Shown one piece after another: positions 1 to 11,165 of a stretch of DNA of 64,000 bases. A model generated the notes under the pieces. It searched no databases and was not told the origin of the DNA. It saw only the letters and a program-made list of their open reading frames with translations. Every line of letters starts with the position of its first letter. The first letter of the stretch is position 1. Position numbers and translations under genes: made by a program. The DNA comes from Galaxea fascicularis (lineage: Eukaryota > Cnidaria > Anthozoa > Scleractinia > Euphylliidae): positions 32,682,372 to 32,746,371 of the forward strand of contig OX419337.1 in the NCBI GenBank assembly GCA_948470475.1, written 5' to 3'.

Positions 1-900
1 GGCCTTCTCTTCTTGGAGAGGGAGGGGTGAGAGGTTCTTTCATCGTTAGTCCCCAGGGCATCACTGTAATTTTTTTTTAATTTTTTTGTGGTTTTTAATT
101 GATTTTATTTTCCGAGTTTGATTTGCTCTTATGGTGTTTTGTGTGCTGTCTCCAGTGTGACCCGTTCTTTTAATTTTCTGTTTGCTCTTAAGAGCTACTT
201 GTTCATGTAACTGATTTATTTTGCTTTTTCACTAAAGCTTTTAAAACATTAGTTTGCCTAATTACTGATGGCTGTGGACGAGCACTTTGAATTTTAGTGC
301 TAAGGCTTCGATAAATGGGCCTATACAACAATACGGCTGTGACTCGAGGTAGTAGCTGGGGACAGTTTTTTTGAGTGTCTTGCACACGGAGGGTCTCCTG
401 TTCCCAGTAGGAGGCGACTGAAATTGGTTCTACATCCAAGGACCCCTGTGCCAAGCTTTGATGGTAAATCCCGAAACCATAGGCCTTTGGTACTTCCCAG
501 TTAAAAGTAAAGTACACAGACACAGAGGATTGGCCACATTGTAGACTTTGTGGCAGTTTACTGTGAAAAGTGTAAACTCTAACAGTTTTTTCCGACTGTT
601 TGTTCTTCAACTAATCACACACACAAAGGATCACAATTAGTCAAGGGCAGTGCCAATCAAACCAAGCTTTGACGACAGCCTTTAAAGTAGCCACGTAGCT
701 GAATCGGCTACCCGGGTTAAATAAAGTTTTCCTTTTTTATTATAAGTTTTTATTTAAGACTTACTACACAATGTTTACAAAATGGACACCACACTAAGAA
801 CGTTAGTTTACGACGTTGCACTGTGTACAATACACTGCTTCTGGTTAAATAAAGTTAGTTACTTGTTCGAATGTAAGCAGACTGCACCTTTGCCCTTCGA
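1..900. other. Unassigned left edge with one uncertain ORF
   Basis: No recognisable gene or repeat. A 135-codon open frame runs on the minus strand from an ATG at 610 to 203. Its product is rich in Ser, Gln and Tyr with no motif I know, no signal peptide and no membrane segment. It could be a chance ORF or an exon of a gene leaving the window. AT-rich sequence follows up to the LINE that starts near 935. Confidence 0.25.
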
Positions 901-2515
901 TAACATTGACGCGAGAATAGTAAATTCATGAATATTGGGGAGAGAAAGATATCAGCAGATCAACAAGAAGATACCAAAGAAGTGCTTCGACAGTTTTTGG
1001 AACGTGATCTTGGTTACAAAGATGCAAGAGACTGTTGAGATTCAGCGGGTTCACCGAATAGGCAAGGAAAGGAACGGAGGACTGCGACACATACTAGCCC
1101 GCTTTTTACGTTTTAAAGATTGCGAGGAAATATTGGCGCCGGGTCATCGATTTTACAAGGCACAAAATACCGCTCGAAAAAGATGTCAATATTTTTCCTT
1201 CAAGAAGTTCATTGTACTGAAGAAAATAAGCATGATTGCCGAGCAGAATGGGGATATCAAGTACTATTTAGCTGTGGCTCAAGCAAAACTGCAGGTGTTG
1301 CCATTCTCTTTAACAACAATTTTGACTTTCAAATTTCTAAAGCTTATTCAGACCCCGGGGGACGCTTCATAGTATGTGACTTTATTACAAATGGGAAGCA
1401 CCTGTTAACCAAATCAAATCAATTATACAACAAACTAAGGATGAATATGCGAAGGATATGTTTGTACTCTGGGAAATGGTGAAACTGAAAGTAAGGGAGG
1501 AATCAATGAAATATGGAGCATCTAAGGAAAAGAAAATGACGCAGGAACGAGAGAATATCGAACAGTCAATTGAAACTTTAGAAAAAGATATTACAAATAT
1601 GTACATAGATGACTCTCAAAAACAAAAAGTATGGTTGGAACTTGAAACAAAGAAAGGAGAATTAGAGCTATTGATTCAATACCAAACGGTAACAAGCTAC
1701 TCTCAGATCCAAATCTCGATGGTACAATGAAGGCAAGAAAAATACTAAGTACTTTCTTGATTTTTCTTGAAAAAGACATTGCAAACAGGGAACTATAACT
1801 CAGATTAAAACTAATCAGAACAATTTGGTTGTCACCAACAAAGACATGTTGAACGAATGTGTTTCCTTTTATGAAAGCCTCTATAGCTCCAAAATAAACA
1901 ACGAGTGCCTCACTGAAGACTTTTTCCAACAACCAAATAAAAGACATTTGAATGAAAAAGAATTTTCTTGCAAAGGCCTGCTCAACAGGGAGGAATGTCT
2001 AGATGCACCTAAAACTGTCTTCGGATAAAACCCCTGGAAGAGAGGGTCTTCCCGCTGAATTTTATAAGGTTTTCTGGAACGATTTGGTTGATATTCTTAT
2101 AAACGCTCTCAATTACTCATATGAAACAGGAAAACATTCTGTATTGCAAACACGAGGTATCGTGAAACTTATACCCAAAAAGGCTGCCGAGCTCAATTTA
2201 GTTAAAAACTGGCGATTGTTAACGCTGTTAAATTGTGATTATAAGATTGCCACTAAAGCCATAGCGAACCAAATTGTGCTTCCTAAACTTATTCGCCTTT
2301 GACACACCAGAATGGTCTTTTATTCAAAGGACTTAAGACGTTTTTGGTTCCGGATCACAATTATTACAATGGATTAATGTTCTCTACTTCGACATAGAAA
2401 GTTGTATTTTAAATAATGAATTGTAAAGTAATTTCTTCAAACTTAATTGAGGAGTTCGGCAGGGCTGTCCCCTGCCGCCCTATTTGTTCGTTTTATACCT
2501 CTTACTAACCTCTTA

Positions 2516-2664
2516 CTAACCGAGTTCGAGGTCCGTACTGTAAGTTATGGACCGAGTTTTTTCCCGTTCGCTTATGGCCCAAGCACAAAGCGCACAGGCC
2601 ATAAATCAACGGGAAAAAACGAGGATCCGAAACTTTCAGTATGGACCGAGAAAACAAGGTTAGT
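2516..2664. mobile_element. Foldback element inserted in the LINE RT domain
   Basis: Two inverted arms start with accgagttcgaggtccgtac on the left and end with atggaccgagaaaacaaggt on the right; they surround a short palindrome at about 2568-2610. A second copy with the same arms is at 43786-43922, so this is a dispersed family. The insertion separates the YLFVLY motif of the host LINE from its YxDD box. TACTAAC occurs at both edges of the inserted block (about 2515 and 2778) and may be a target-site duplication. No coding capacity. Confidence 0.6.
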
Positions 2665-3949
2665 AGGATTTGTTATATCTCTGAGGTTAATCAGGAGTGC
2701 GGGAAAAGGGAACTTTCAAATTTAGCGGGCTGTACAGTAGAATACGGCCCGCAAAATTGACCAATCACAGCGCACGTACTAACTGAGAGAAAAAATAAGT
2801 AGAAATAATGGCAGAAGGTTTTCGAAGAAGTAATAAGATCATAAAATCGTATAAAATACGAAGACGACAACACACTTATATTAGACGGTTCGGAACATTC
2901 CCTCGAAGAAGCTCTCAGGCTATTAGATGTTTTTGGAAATATGTGCAGCAAATCGGAAGCCTTGTAGATTGGCTCAAGAGCAAAATACGATCTTAAACTT
3001 TGTCCAGAAAAAAAATTCAAATGGTCGAGTAAAAAAAGTCAAAGCACTTTGAGTGTGGTCAGTATCTCAAAACTACAAAGACAGATTGGAAAAAGCAAAG
3101 AACATATTAGGCTGCTGGAAATTTCAGAGACTCAGTCTATTAGGAAAAATTATGGTTTTAAAAAAGTCTAGTGGTATCACAATTAGCATATATTCTTGCC
3201 CCTCTCCAAATGGATGTCGAAACAATTAAAGAGCTTCAGGCAATTTTTTTACAAATTTCGTTGGAACGAAAAAGTAGACAAAATAAAGTGTAATGTAATA
3301 ATAAACAACTATCCTGAAGGAGGACTTAAGATCATTGATATAGCTTCTTTTAATAAACCCCTTGAGGCTTATTGGATAAAAGAATCCCTCAGTATTGAAA
3401 ACTGTAGCAGCTGGAAAAGTATCCTTGATTTGGAACTTCAACCCTACGGAGGCAAAGTGGTGCTACTAAGAAAGCTAAATAAAAAAGACATGCACAATAT
3501 GTTTAAGAAATCAGGCCCTTTTGTTAAAGAAATCTTTGAAATCTCGTCTGCCACCTCCTTTGAGGAGAAATTCACATCAGACAAACACCTTATGTCGTCA
3601 CCTCTATGGTAGAGCTCGCTGATAAGAATTGACGATAAATCTGTCTTTTACAAGGACTGGTTTTTTAAGGGAATAACAAAAGTTGAAAATGTAATGAATG
3701 AATTTTCTAAGTTTCCGTCACCAAATGCTTTTCAAAATGAATACGGCCAGTAGGTTTCCCCTCTAAAATTTTACGGAATGATCTCAGCAATTAATTGTCT
3801 ACGTAGACAGATAGAGGAAACACAGGCTGGCTAATTGAAAGCTTCCATTTGAAATTCCTGGAAAAACCAAAATCATCAAGACTTGTTTAGAAAAAGCTTG
3901 TGTCAAGTAAAAACGAAAAACCAAAACAAAGCCAAGAAAAATGGCAATC

Positions 3950-4140
3950 AATCAATCAATCAATCGGATATTTATTTACACTATAAAGGGCATTAAAATT
4001 TATAAGTTGCAGAAGTGACAATAATAAAGAATAAAATAAAATGAAGCCATTAAGAAATAAATTAATATGTGAGCGGTGCCCAAAGTAGCGAAAGCTTTCT
4101 GGTTGGACACCGCACAAGGAAATAAACATTGGCTCACACG
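3950..4140 (-). mobile_element. LINE 3' end fragment with (ATCA)n tail
   Basis: The block starts with an (AATC)n run at about 3950-3965 followed by TATTTATTTACACT. On the minus strand this is a LINE 3' terminus, with AATAAA-like sequence before a simple-repeat tail. It splits the C-terminal coding part of the older LINE, whose reading resumes near 4135. The same arrangement, with another tail, is at 41597-41760. Confidence 0.5.
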
Positions 4141-4699
4141 AACACATCATCTGGAAAACAGCTTATGAATTGGCTTTTACATGTAGAAAGAACTCCAAAC
4201 GTATAGTTTTTAACTTCAAATTATTACAACGGCAATTAGTGACCAATACCTTTCTCGACAAAGTGGGACTTGTAGATGATGAGGTCTGTAATTTTTGTCA
4301 GAGTGAGAGAGAAAGCCTTTACCACTTATTTTGGGAATGTGGAAAAACAAAGCTGTTCTGGAAAGGCAAAGTCAAGACGGTCAGCCAATTTGCTCCTCAC
4401 AGATCATGTGTTCAGTAAGCAGAAAAGACAGCTTAAAATTCCTTACCAAAGGAGATAAGATGACTTTCTTCATTGCTGTTGTCCACAGGGCCAGGGTGAG
4501 CTTAAATACCAGGTCACCGACAAGCAAGCAGTGGAATGTTGCTGTTATGTTTGGATAGTATGCACACGAGCATTTTTGGCATCCAATCTTGACGTTACGT
4601 GACAAAGATAGCTTCCATGGGCAGTAAAAAGGACCAACTCAAACAGGAACTCTGTCTGTTAATGGAATTCCAAATCGACAGAGATAAGAAGTCCTCTTT

Positions 4700-7064
4700 A
4701 GCAAAATAATTTTAATGTAGGTTCGATTGTTGTCATTTCAGGTCAGCAAATATGAAAAGATGCTATTGTTAGTAAAGTGGGTTCTATTCTTTGCAGACTT
4801 AACGTTGCCGCCCACATTTGAACAAGATAGAACCAGCCACATGTCAAATGTCTGTTTTTGAAGCCGATGCTGACTTTCCAGCCAGCACAACCACCCAGGA
4901 TGTACTCCGAGTATTTAGACACATCCTGCTCTGAAACAATCCCCCAAAATAGCAGCCATACAAAAGAAAAGAAACGAAAAAGACAGAGATAAGAAAACCG
5001 TCACTGTTGTGTATTAGCATTATTTGATAGCATGTTGACAAGTGTTACTGTGCACTTTTGCCGTACAAAGTAGCCTTGTCACAACTTTCCACCGCTAAGA
5101 CGCAAAGGTATTTCTTATAAAATTGATAAAACCAAAAGGAAATGCTTTGACACAAGCTCCTTCATGTTGTTACGAGTTTGTTGTTGTTAGAGGAATGAAC
5201 ATTTGTTTTTAGCTCAAAATTTTGCTCGGTGCAATTAATTTTGGTTTTTTGCATGCACGCACCATTGACGCGGACACTTCAAATATAATAGTTTCAGGTG
5301 AAAATATCTAGTACAATTTTCTGTAAGCCATAAAACACGTTTTTTCTTAATATCTTTTATTCTGCCACAAATTTTTTTCATACTGCCTGGAAAGTTAAAA
5401 AATTTAGGGAGTTTCCCAACAAAGGAATAGAAACGGTAGGTCACCATATTGTTTTTTCGGGTAATTTGCAAAAACTGCCATTTAGAGGACCTTTTTGTGG
5501 ACCTGGCGTGTTGCCATGGTAACTGATGACACCACAGGCACCCTTAAAATACAGCCCAACAATAGAGATCCAAGGGGACATAGTTTGCCCACACCATTAA
5601 ATATCCTTCTTTGTAATCTTACTTCGTTTCGCAAACACTACATCGATGAAAAACCCTTTCAAGCCACCTTAAATTATCTTTGACAACCCTGAAATGAATT
5701 TTATGGACACTATTTGCTAATCTGAGACAACACTGACCTTTTAACCGATGCAACAGATGGGTTCTGTCTGAGATCTTCCCTTACACAAAGAAATGGTCTA
5801 AAGGATAGAGAAATGGAAAGACCAGAAAATTAGGGCAACACAATTCTGATGATAAAATAATTTGCAAATCCAGGAAGACAACACAAGCTACAGTCATGCA
5901 AACAATCCTTGCAATGGGGGTTTTTACTTTGACTGTTATGCTTTTGTACAGTAGTCTGGTTTTGTTAAGTTTTTCTTTAGTTAATTATTTTTCAGGAGAA
6001 TGAAGCAATCCATCGCATTTGACACACTGTTAAGGCAAACCAGGGCTGTCATTAAGGGTCGGGGCCCGGGCATATTCTCCTCATATTTTGAGGTATATTC
6101 CCGGCTACTTTGATATAAAATCAGCATGTTTACTACACTTCAGCAACTTGAATCCCCCGTTATTTTTTGGTATACACTGTATCCCAATCTACTTCAAAAA
6201 TTAGTGACAGCCCTGCAAACACAAAACATTGAGATGATGGGTTAATAATTGAAAATTTGTAAAAGGGTCAATCCCACTAATTTGCTTTCAAAATGTTGTC
6301 TAACTCCAAATGTAAACATGTCACCATGCTCTTAAGGCTATCACAAATATAAACAAGTGGTACTTACACCAAGCCTTAATTGATCCGGCCTTGTTTAGTG
6401 AAGCTTAAAAAAAATGAAAGGCAAAGTAGGAGTAAATGTTAACCCTTTCACTCCTGATGGTGCCAAATGGCACTTAAAGATTTTACTCTGTCTAATGCCA
6501 CACGATTTTACTCATCAATGGAGAACCCCTTAGGAGGGAAAGGGTTAACATACATGTAATTTGTTAAACAAAGTAGCTGTATCATAACAAGGAATTAGTC
6601 ATTTGTTGAATACCAACCCTGTTTCTCCAGTGTTTTCCTGTCTTTGTCATAAGATAGAAAAATGTGTTTGCTGTGATACATGTAATTTACTTTGGCAGAT
6701 ACACTGTAAGAAAATGAACTCCTAACAAAGCTGGCTCTTCAGTACCCTTCCAAGCTATCCCATTTTAGTGACTGGTTTACCCAAATGTGGTGCCCACCAG
6801 ACACATTTTATTGGGAATGTTCAAATTCTTTCTTTCAAAAAATGAGTTACTGCAAAGTAAGAAAGATTTACCAAAGGTAGAAGAATGTTAGCTTTCGTTG
6901 CTTAAAGAGATGAGCATCAATCTACTAATCGAAAAAAATCTGACTACTCAATGAAAGGACCCACGACTGGAAAGGCCTCCCTCTGTCATTGGATTGGCTG
7001 GGTTGCTTCTGTTACATACTGCTTTACAGTGTATATGGGAATTCTCGATAGTGATTTCTCAAAC

Positions 7065-7101
<37 letters not shown>

Positions 7102-7140
7102 TAAGCGTGAAGGAGGTTTGGATACCCGGTCTTAATTAGC
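4700..7140. other. Intergenic, AT-rich, no gene seen
   Basis: Only short chance ORFs, none with a domain or plausible splice context. The one structured item is the hAT-like element at 6041-6215. Confidence 0.5.
6041..6215. mobile_element. Non-autonomous hAT-like element
   Basis: Terminal inverted repeats of 15 bp (CAGGGCTGTCATTAA at 6041-6055; its complement at 6201-6215, one mismatch). CAGGG termini are typical of hAT transposons. CAAAC occurs directly outside both ends, possibly part of a duplicated target. The 175-bp element has no coding capacity. Confidence 0.55.
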
Positions 7141-7198
7141 ATAGATTTTGATGATTTTACTTCTCCGTTTACTCCTTAGTTTTTGTTTCGATTGAGAA

Positions 7199-7347
7199 GA
7201 TATATCAAACACTCGAGACAGTGTTTCATCGGATATCCAAACACCTCGAATTTCGTCAAAAATACTCCGCTGCGCGTCGTATTTTCAACTCTCTTCTCGG
7301 TGTTTGGATATCCCGATGAAACACTGTCGCTCGTGTTTGATATATTA
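7199..7347. mobile_element. Foldback/MITE with about 50-bp arms
   Basis: Left arm 7199-7248 (contains CAGTGTTTCATCGG and ATATCCAAACACC). Right arm 7296-7346 is its near-perfect complement (GGTGTTTGGATATCCCGATG). The spacer is about 47 bp. Transcribed RNA would form a long hairpin. Confidence 0.65.
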
Positions 7348-7479
7348 CTTAAACTGTATCAATATTGAAAAACATTCATAACTACAGGGCCATAACAGTT
7401 CTACAAATTATTGTCATATTATTGGCCATATACATGTATGACTGACTGTGATTCCAGGTTTCTTGGAATTGCAGTCATT

Positions 7480-7755
7480 ATCAGTAATCCAATCAGTGAC
7501 TTGCATTATCAGTCATCCAGTCAGTGATCATTAGCAGTCATCCAATCAGTGATATCATTAGCAGTAATCCAATCAGTGATTTGCATTATCAGTCATCCAG
7601 TCAGTGATATCATTAGCAGTAATCCAATCAGTGATCATTACCAGTCATCCAATCAGTGATTTGCATTATTAGCCATCCAATCAGCGATCATTAGCAGTCA
7701 TCAGTCATCCAATCAGTGATCTGCATTGTCAGTCATCCAATCAGTGATCTCCACA
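7480..7755. repeat. Degenerate minisatellite, AGTCATCCAATCAGTGAT unit
   Basis: About ten imperfect head-to-tail copies of a unit near AGTCATCCAATCAGTGAT, separated by CATTAGC or TTGCATT. Each carries CCAATCA. Confidence 0.75.
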
Positions 7756-7854
7756 TGATCATTACATGTATTCTTAGAATAATTAGATTGCAATCAATTC
7801 ACATTTTGAAAGAACAACAACAACAATTCCTTCCCTTCATGTTTTACATAAATA

Positions 7855-8122
7855 AATGAATCAATCAATCAATAAATAAATACTTAATTGACCACTCCCC
7901 CTCAGGGCCAATGAAACAAATAATACAAATGAAAACAACAGAGTTAAGAATCCCAACTGGCGGGAGGCAGCCAGTTGGATATTTACAAGGATGACCGAGG
8001 AGTTGAACCAGGCACTCACCCAGAACAACTCCAGCTAGTGGCCAGAGTGGGATTTGAACCCGGATTTGAACCACTGCATTGAAAACCAGCGCCCTAAACC
8101 ACTCGGCCATCCTGCCTCCATG
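7855..8122 (-). mobile_element. tRNA-derived SINE (Leu/Ser-like head)
   Basis: Read on the minus strand from about 8122, the head has a box A-like GGATGGCCGAGTGG and a box B GGTTCAAATCC, the latter duplicated back to back. The body runs left and ends in an AATCAATCAATAAATAAATA simple tail at about 7856-7882. Short ORFs across it are not genes. Confidence 0.65.
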
Positions 8123-8150
8123 TAGAAAAATCACCCAAATCATGTATAAA

Positions 8151-8752
8151 CAGGGTTGGACACTTAATTTTGAGAGTATTCGCCATTCAGGTGAGTGACC
8201 CTCACCCCCCCCCCCCCCCCCCCGCTGCCTCGCAATGTTGTCCAGCACATGGTAGACCAAGGACCAAGGATTATCCAAGGATTATTACTTCAATGAAAAA
8301 TTCTATTTAAAGACCTCAAACCCCAAGAAAACACAATGGAGACTCTTACTTTTTATTTCAAATAGTTTTTTGTTGATGAATCTCCGTGAGATCCCTGCAG
8401 TTTGCAAGTAAATGTGTCTGTTCTTCTCGGGAGCGGTGATCACTGATGGCTCGATAGTGACCAGCAGTATCACTTTGTACAAGTACATGTGTTATGTAAT
8501 TATCACTAACAGGAGGCCATATTATGTTGCCTTTCAGCGCCAATTTACTAGACAGTTCCGAGTGTAAAACTTTGCAAAATAGAAATGGAAAGTTTATGTT
8601 TAGGAATTTTCTCAGCAAATGATTATTATCTAAATAATTTCTTGGCGACAAAAATTGCACTTGTCAAACGGGTGAGTGATCGATGATTTGCACTTGCCCG
8701 ACACTTAAGACACTCGCCTGGGTGAGCAGGCAAGTGCTAATGTCCAACCCTG
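8151..8752. mobile_element. Non-autonomous hAT-like element with poly-C tract
   Basis: Terminal inverted repeat CAGGGTTGGACA at 8151-8162 and its complement at 8741-8752. Flanking TATAAA/TATAAT may be part of a target-site duplication. The inside holds a long C run (about 8203-8223) and arms containing GGTGAGTG. No transposase seen. Confidence 0.5.
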
Positions 8753-8792
8753 TATAATTATTACATTTCCCAAGGAGATCCAATACATTCTC

Positions 8793-8960
8793 CAGGGCTG
8801 TGCTCTAGTGGCACCCGGTCGCCCCTGGAGACTTACTTTTGCCATAGGGTGACCAGGAAATAATATTTTGTTTTTGCACTAAACTTACATGCTGGGCACC
8901 TTGGATTTCAAAGGTTTAGAGGTTTGGGCACCAAACTACTTTTCTTAGAGCACAGCCTTG
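8793..8960. mobile_element. Short hAT-like MITE
   Basis: Inverted termini CAGGGCTGTGCTCTA (8793-8807) and its complement (8946-8960) with one mismatch. The 168-bp element is non-coding. With 6041-6215 and 8151-8752 it makes three CAGGG-ended elements within 3 kb. Confidence 0.5.
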
Positions 8961-9695
8961 ATTATCTGAGCATTTCATAAACAAAAACAATATCAGTGTT
9001 GCATTAAGGTAAAATACCTTGATTTTGCCCCTTTACTGGTTTCAAGAAGCATTGCCCTGCATGGTTTAAAATACTCTTCAACCTTCTCAGAAAGCTAAGG
9101 CATCTCTCTCCCTTTTCACTCTCAAGCTACAGGTGTACATACACAATATTTGATCTTTCTGATTCTTCAAGTTCTGATTGCCAGGAAAACTTGATTCTGA
9201 TACCTACCATGTCAACAGAAAAGCAAACACAGTCATATGCAAACACCACAAAGTCCCCTGTCGAAAAAAATACAACAAAAATCAAAGCCAAATTTTAAAA
9301 TACTTTAATCTTAAAATCAAAACATTTTAATAATCCAATTCCATGCTTTTGACTTACAATGTATGTTGTCAAGTTCACTGATTTTGGGGAGCTTTAAAAA
9401 CATCTGTAGTGCAAACACCAATTTGTAAACAAAAGTCTGTGTATTCATAAAGCTGGTTTCAGTTGTGTTACAGTGCAACTCTGACCCTATCCACTTTTAT
9501 TGGGGTACTTTAGTATAGGAACACTGGGAATAGATCATTAAAATGATTCATCCTGAAAACTCCTCTGATAAAATTAGTATCCCTCTACAACACAGACAAC
9601 TGTATTGTACAAACATCTGAATCCATTTCTCTAGTATTCTCTTTCATGATTGAATGAGATTAAACCATGTTACTTTGATCAAAATTCCCCAAACA
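8961..9695. other. Intergenic, nothing recognised
   Basis: AT-rich sequence with no ORF or repeat that I can support. Confidence 0.4.
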
Positions 9696-10035
9696 CCAGT
9701 TGGTTCAGTTGATACAGCACCAGATTGTTGAGCAGAGGGTTGCAGGTTCAAACCCTAAGACTGCACCTCAAACCAGAATCTAATAATAGGTAACATCATG
9801 CTGGCTGCACACTCAACATCCACATGTACATGTACATGTACAGTACCTCAGTTCAGATGATTGAGTCACTGAGGAGTGACATTAAGCTGTTGGTCTCATG
9901 CTGTCCTTCATATGCAAAAACTTGAGGGGGGCATAAAAGAACAATAATTCGCACACTTATTGAAAAGAGTGGGGAACAATCCTGCTGTTGTGATCTGTCC
10001 TCATGATCGCATATCATGACTTGTAGCAATCTCAC
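9696..10035 (+). mobile_element. tRNA-derived SINE-like element
   Basis: A tRNA-like head at about 9699-9768 has a degenerate box A (GGTTCAGTTGATACAGC) and a box B GGTTCAAACCC. The body includes an (ACATGT)n run near 9825-9842. The 3' end is not clear; I place it near 10035. Confidence 0.45.
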
Positions 10036-11165
10036 TTGCGGCCGGGTGGAAACTTACAGTGAAAATTGAATAGGAGGTAGTACATGTATGTATATGTAAG
10101 GACTGCATGTGTGAAGTATTTGGTTCTAAGCTTGTATCTTCCTGGCATACTGTTAAATACCAGTTAAAAGTGCTCTTTAGAATCAGCCTCTTTTCTTGTT
10201 CTCTTCTTTCCTGCTTTCTGACAACGTCTTTATGATTTAATTAAATTACGCTTGCTGCGAACTGTAAATCTTTCTTCCCAGTACGAAAAAGCACGTCGGT
10301 AAAACTGAGTTTAGCTCGCTGAGCACCACGTGGGCCCTTTAACAGTACAGTCCAAGAACCTGAGCAAAGCTCGGCATGGCAGCATCGTATCAGCAGTCAA
10401 TTATCAATGGTAATTTCTATTCGGAACTTACCGATGTTACCGTAACCCTCATTTAGTTTTGAAACGTTCTGGAAACTTCGTTGCCGTCCTAGTTTCGAAT
10501 AATCCTCTTGTGATCAGTTTGTGAGCATCACCAACGAACGCGGATAAAAATCCCAGTTTTCGCGCTCGGAACAAACGCTACGTAATGTAAGAATCATCGT
10601 ACGGTCGCGTTGTTGGTGCGGGCTCTGGGGGATTGGAAATCAGCCAAAGTTTTTCCATCTCCTTGGCGCAATCGTTCAGAGACAGTAGTCCTGCAAACAG
10701 GAATGTACCGCAGCACAACCAAAGATTTCAGACACCGTCATCAAGGGGCAGCAAACTAAATAATGGAAGGGTACTAGAAAATCTCAGAAGTCGTCTGTTT
10801 GCTCTCTCTCTCTCTTAAGAGTGGAAACTCAGAAATGAAAGAAATCGCTAAAATGGCATCGGATCGGGAAAATAACCACACAGCAAGCAAGAACACACCA
10901 TATAAATAAGGTAAGGCGTTTTATATTGAATATTTCCACTTTTAACTACCTCCATGGATATCTTGTCGAAAATCCCATACAAACCCTTATAATTCAACGC
11001 GATATTGTGTTGCTTGTGTGGTTCACTAAGAGAGCTTGGGCTGCCTGTGGTTTCACTCGGCGTGTGAAACAAGAGCCGTAAAAGGCGTCTGTCACGCAGG
11101 CTACATTGTTACCAGCTGTTTGAGAAATCCAAATATTAATCTTGTAGAGGGGACAAACAGGTGAA
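10036..11165. promoter_or_regulatory. Presumed upstream region of the JmjC gene
   Basis: No confident gene. CpG-richer sequence at 10230-10650 could be a promoter. TATAAATA is at 10901-10908, directly before a donor-like AAG/GTAAGG at 10911, so a 5' untranslated exon may end here. Neither is proven. Confidence 0.25.

Larger units (their letters stand above)
935..4700 (+). mobile_element. Decayed Tx1/L1-like LINE retrotransposon
   Basis: Fragments of one LINE polyprotein lie in order on the plus strand, broken by frameshifts and stops. An APE endonuclease piece (LQEVHCTEE, then WGYQVLFSC) is at about 1120-1380. The endonuclease C-terminus seems deleted near 1400. The linker follows at 1420-1730 and 1825-2028. 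Reverse transcriptase starts at about 2003 (SSDKTPGREGLPAEFYKVFW) and continues to GVRQGCPLPPYLFVLY at about 2450-2500. The catalytic box, normally YADD, reads YEDDN near 2859-2873. The thumb region is at 3196-3612. A Cys/His zf-RVT tail (CNFCQSE...YHLFWECG) is at 4170-4420. Remnants of the C-terminus reach about 4700. It is interrupted near 2500-2780 and 3950-4140. The clade is inferred from the thumb and zf-RVT tail. It cannot be active. Confidence 0.87.
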
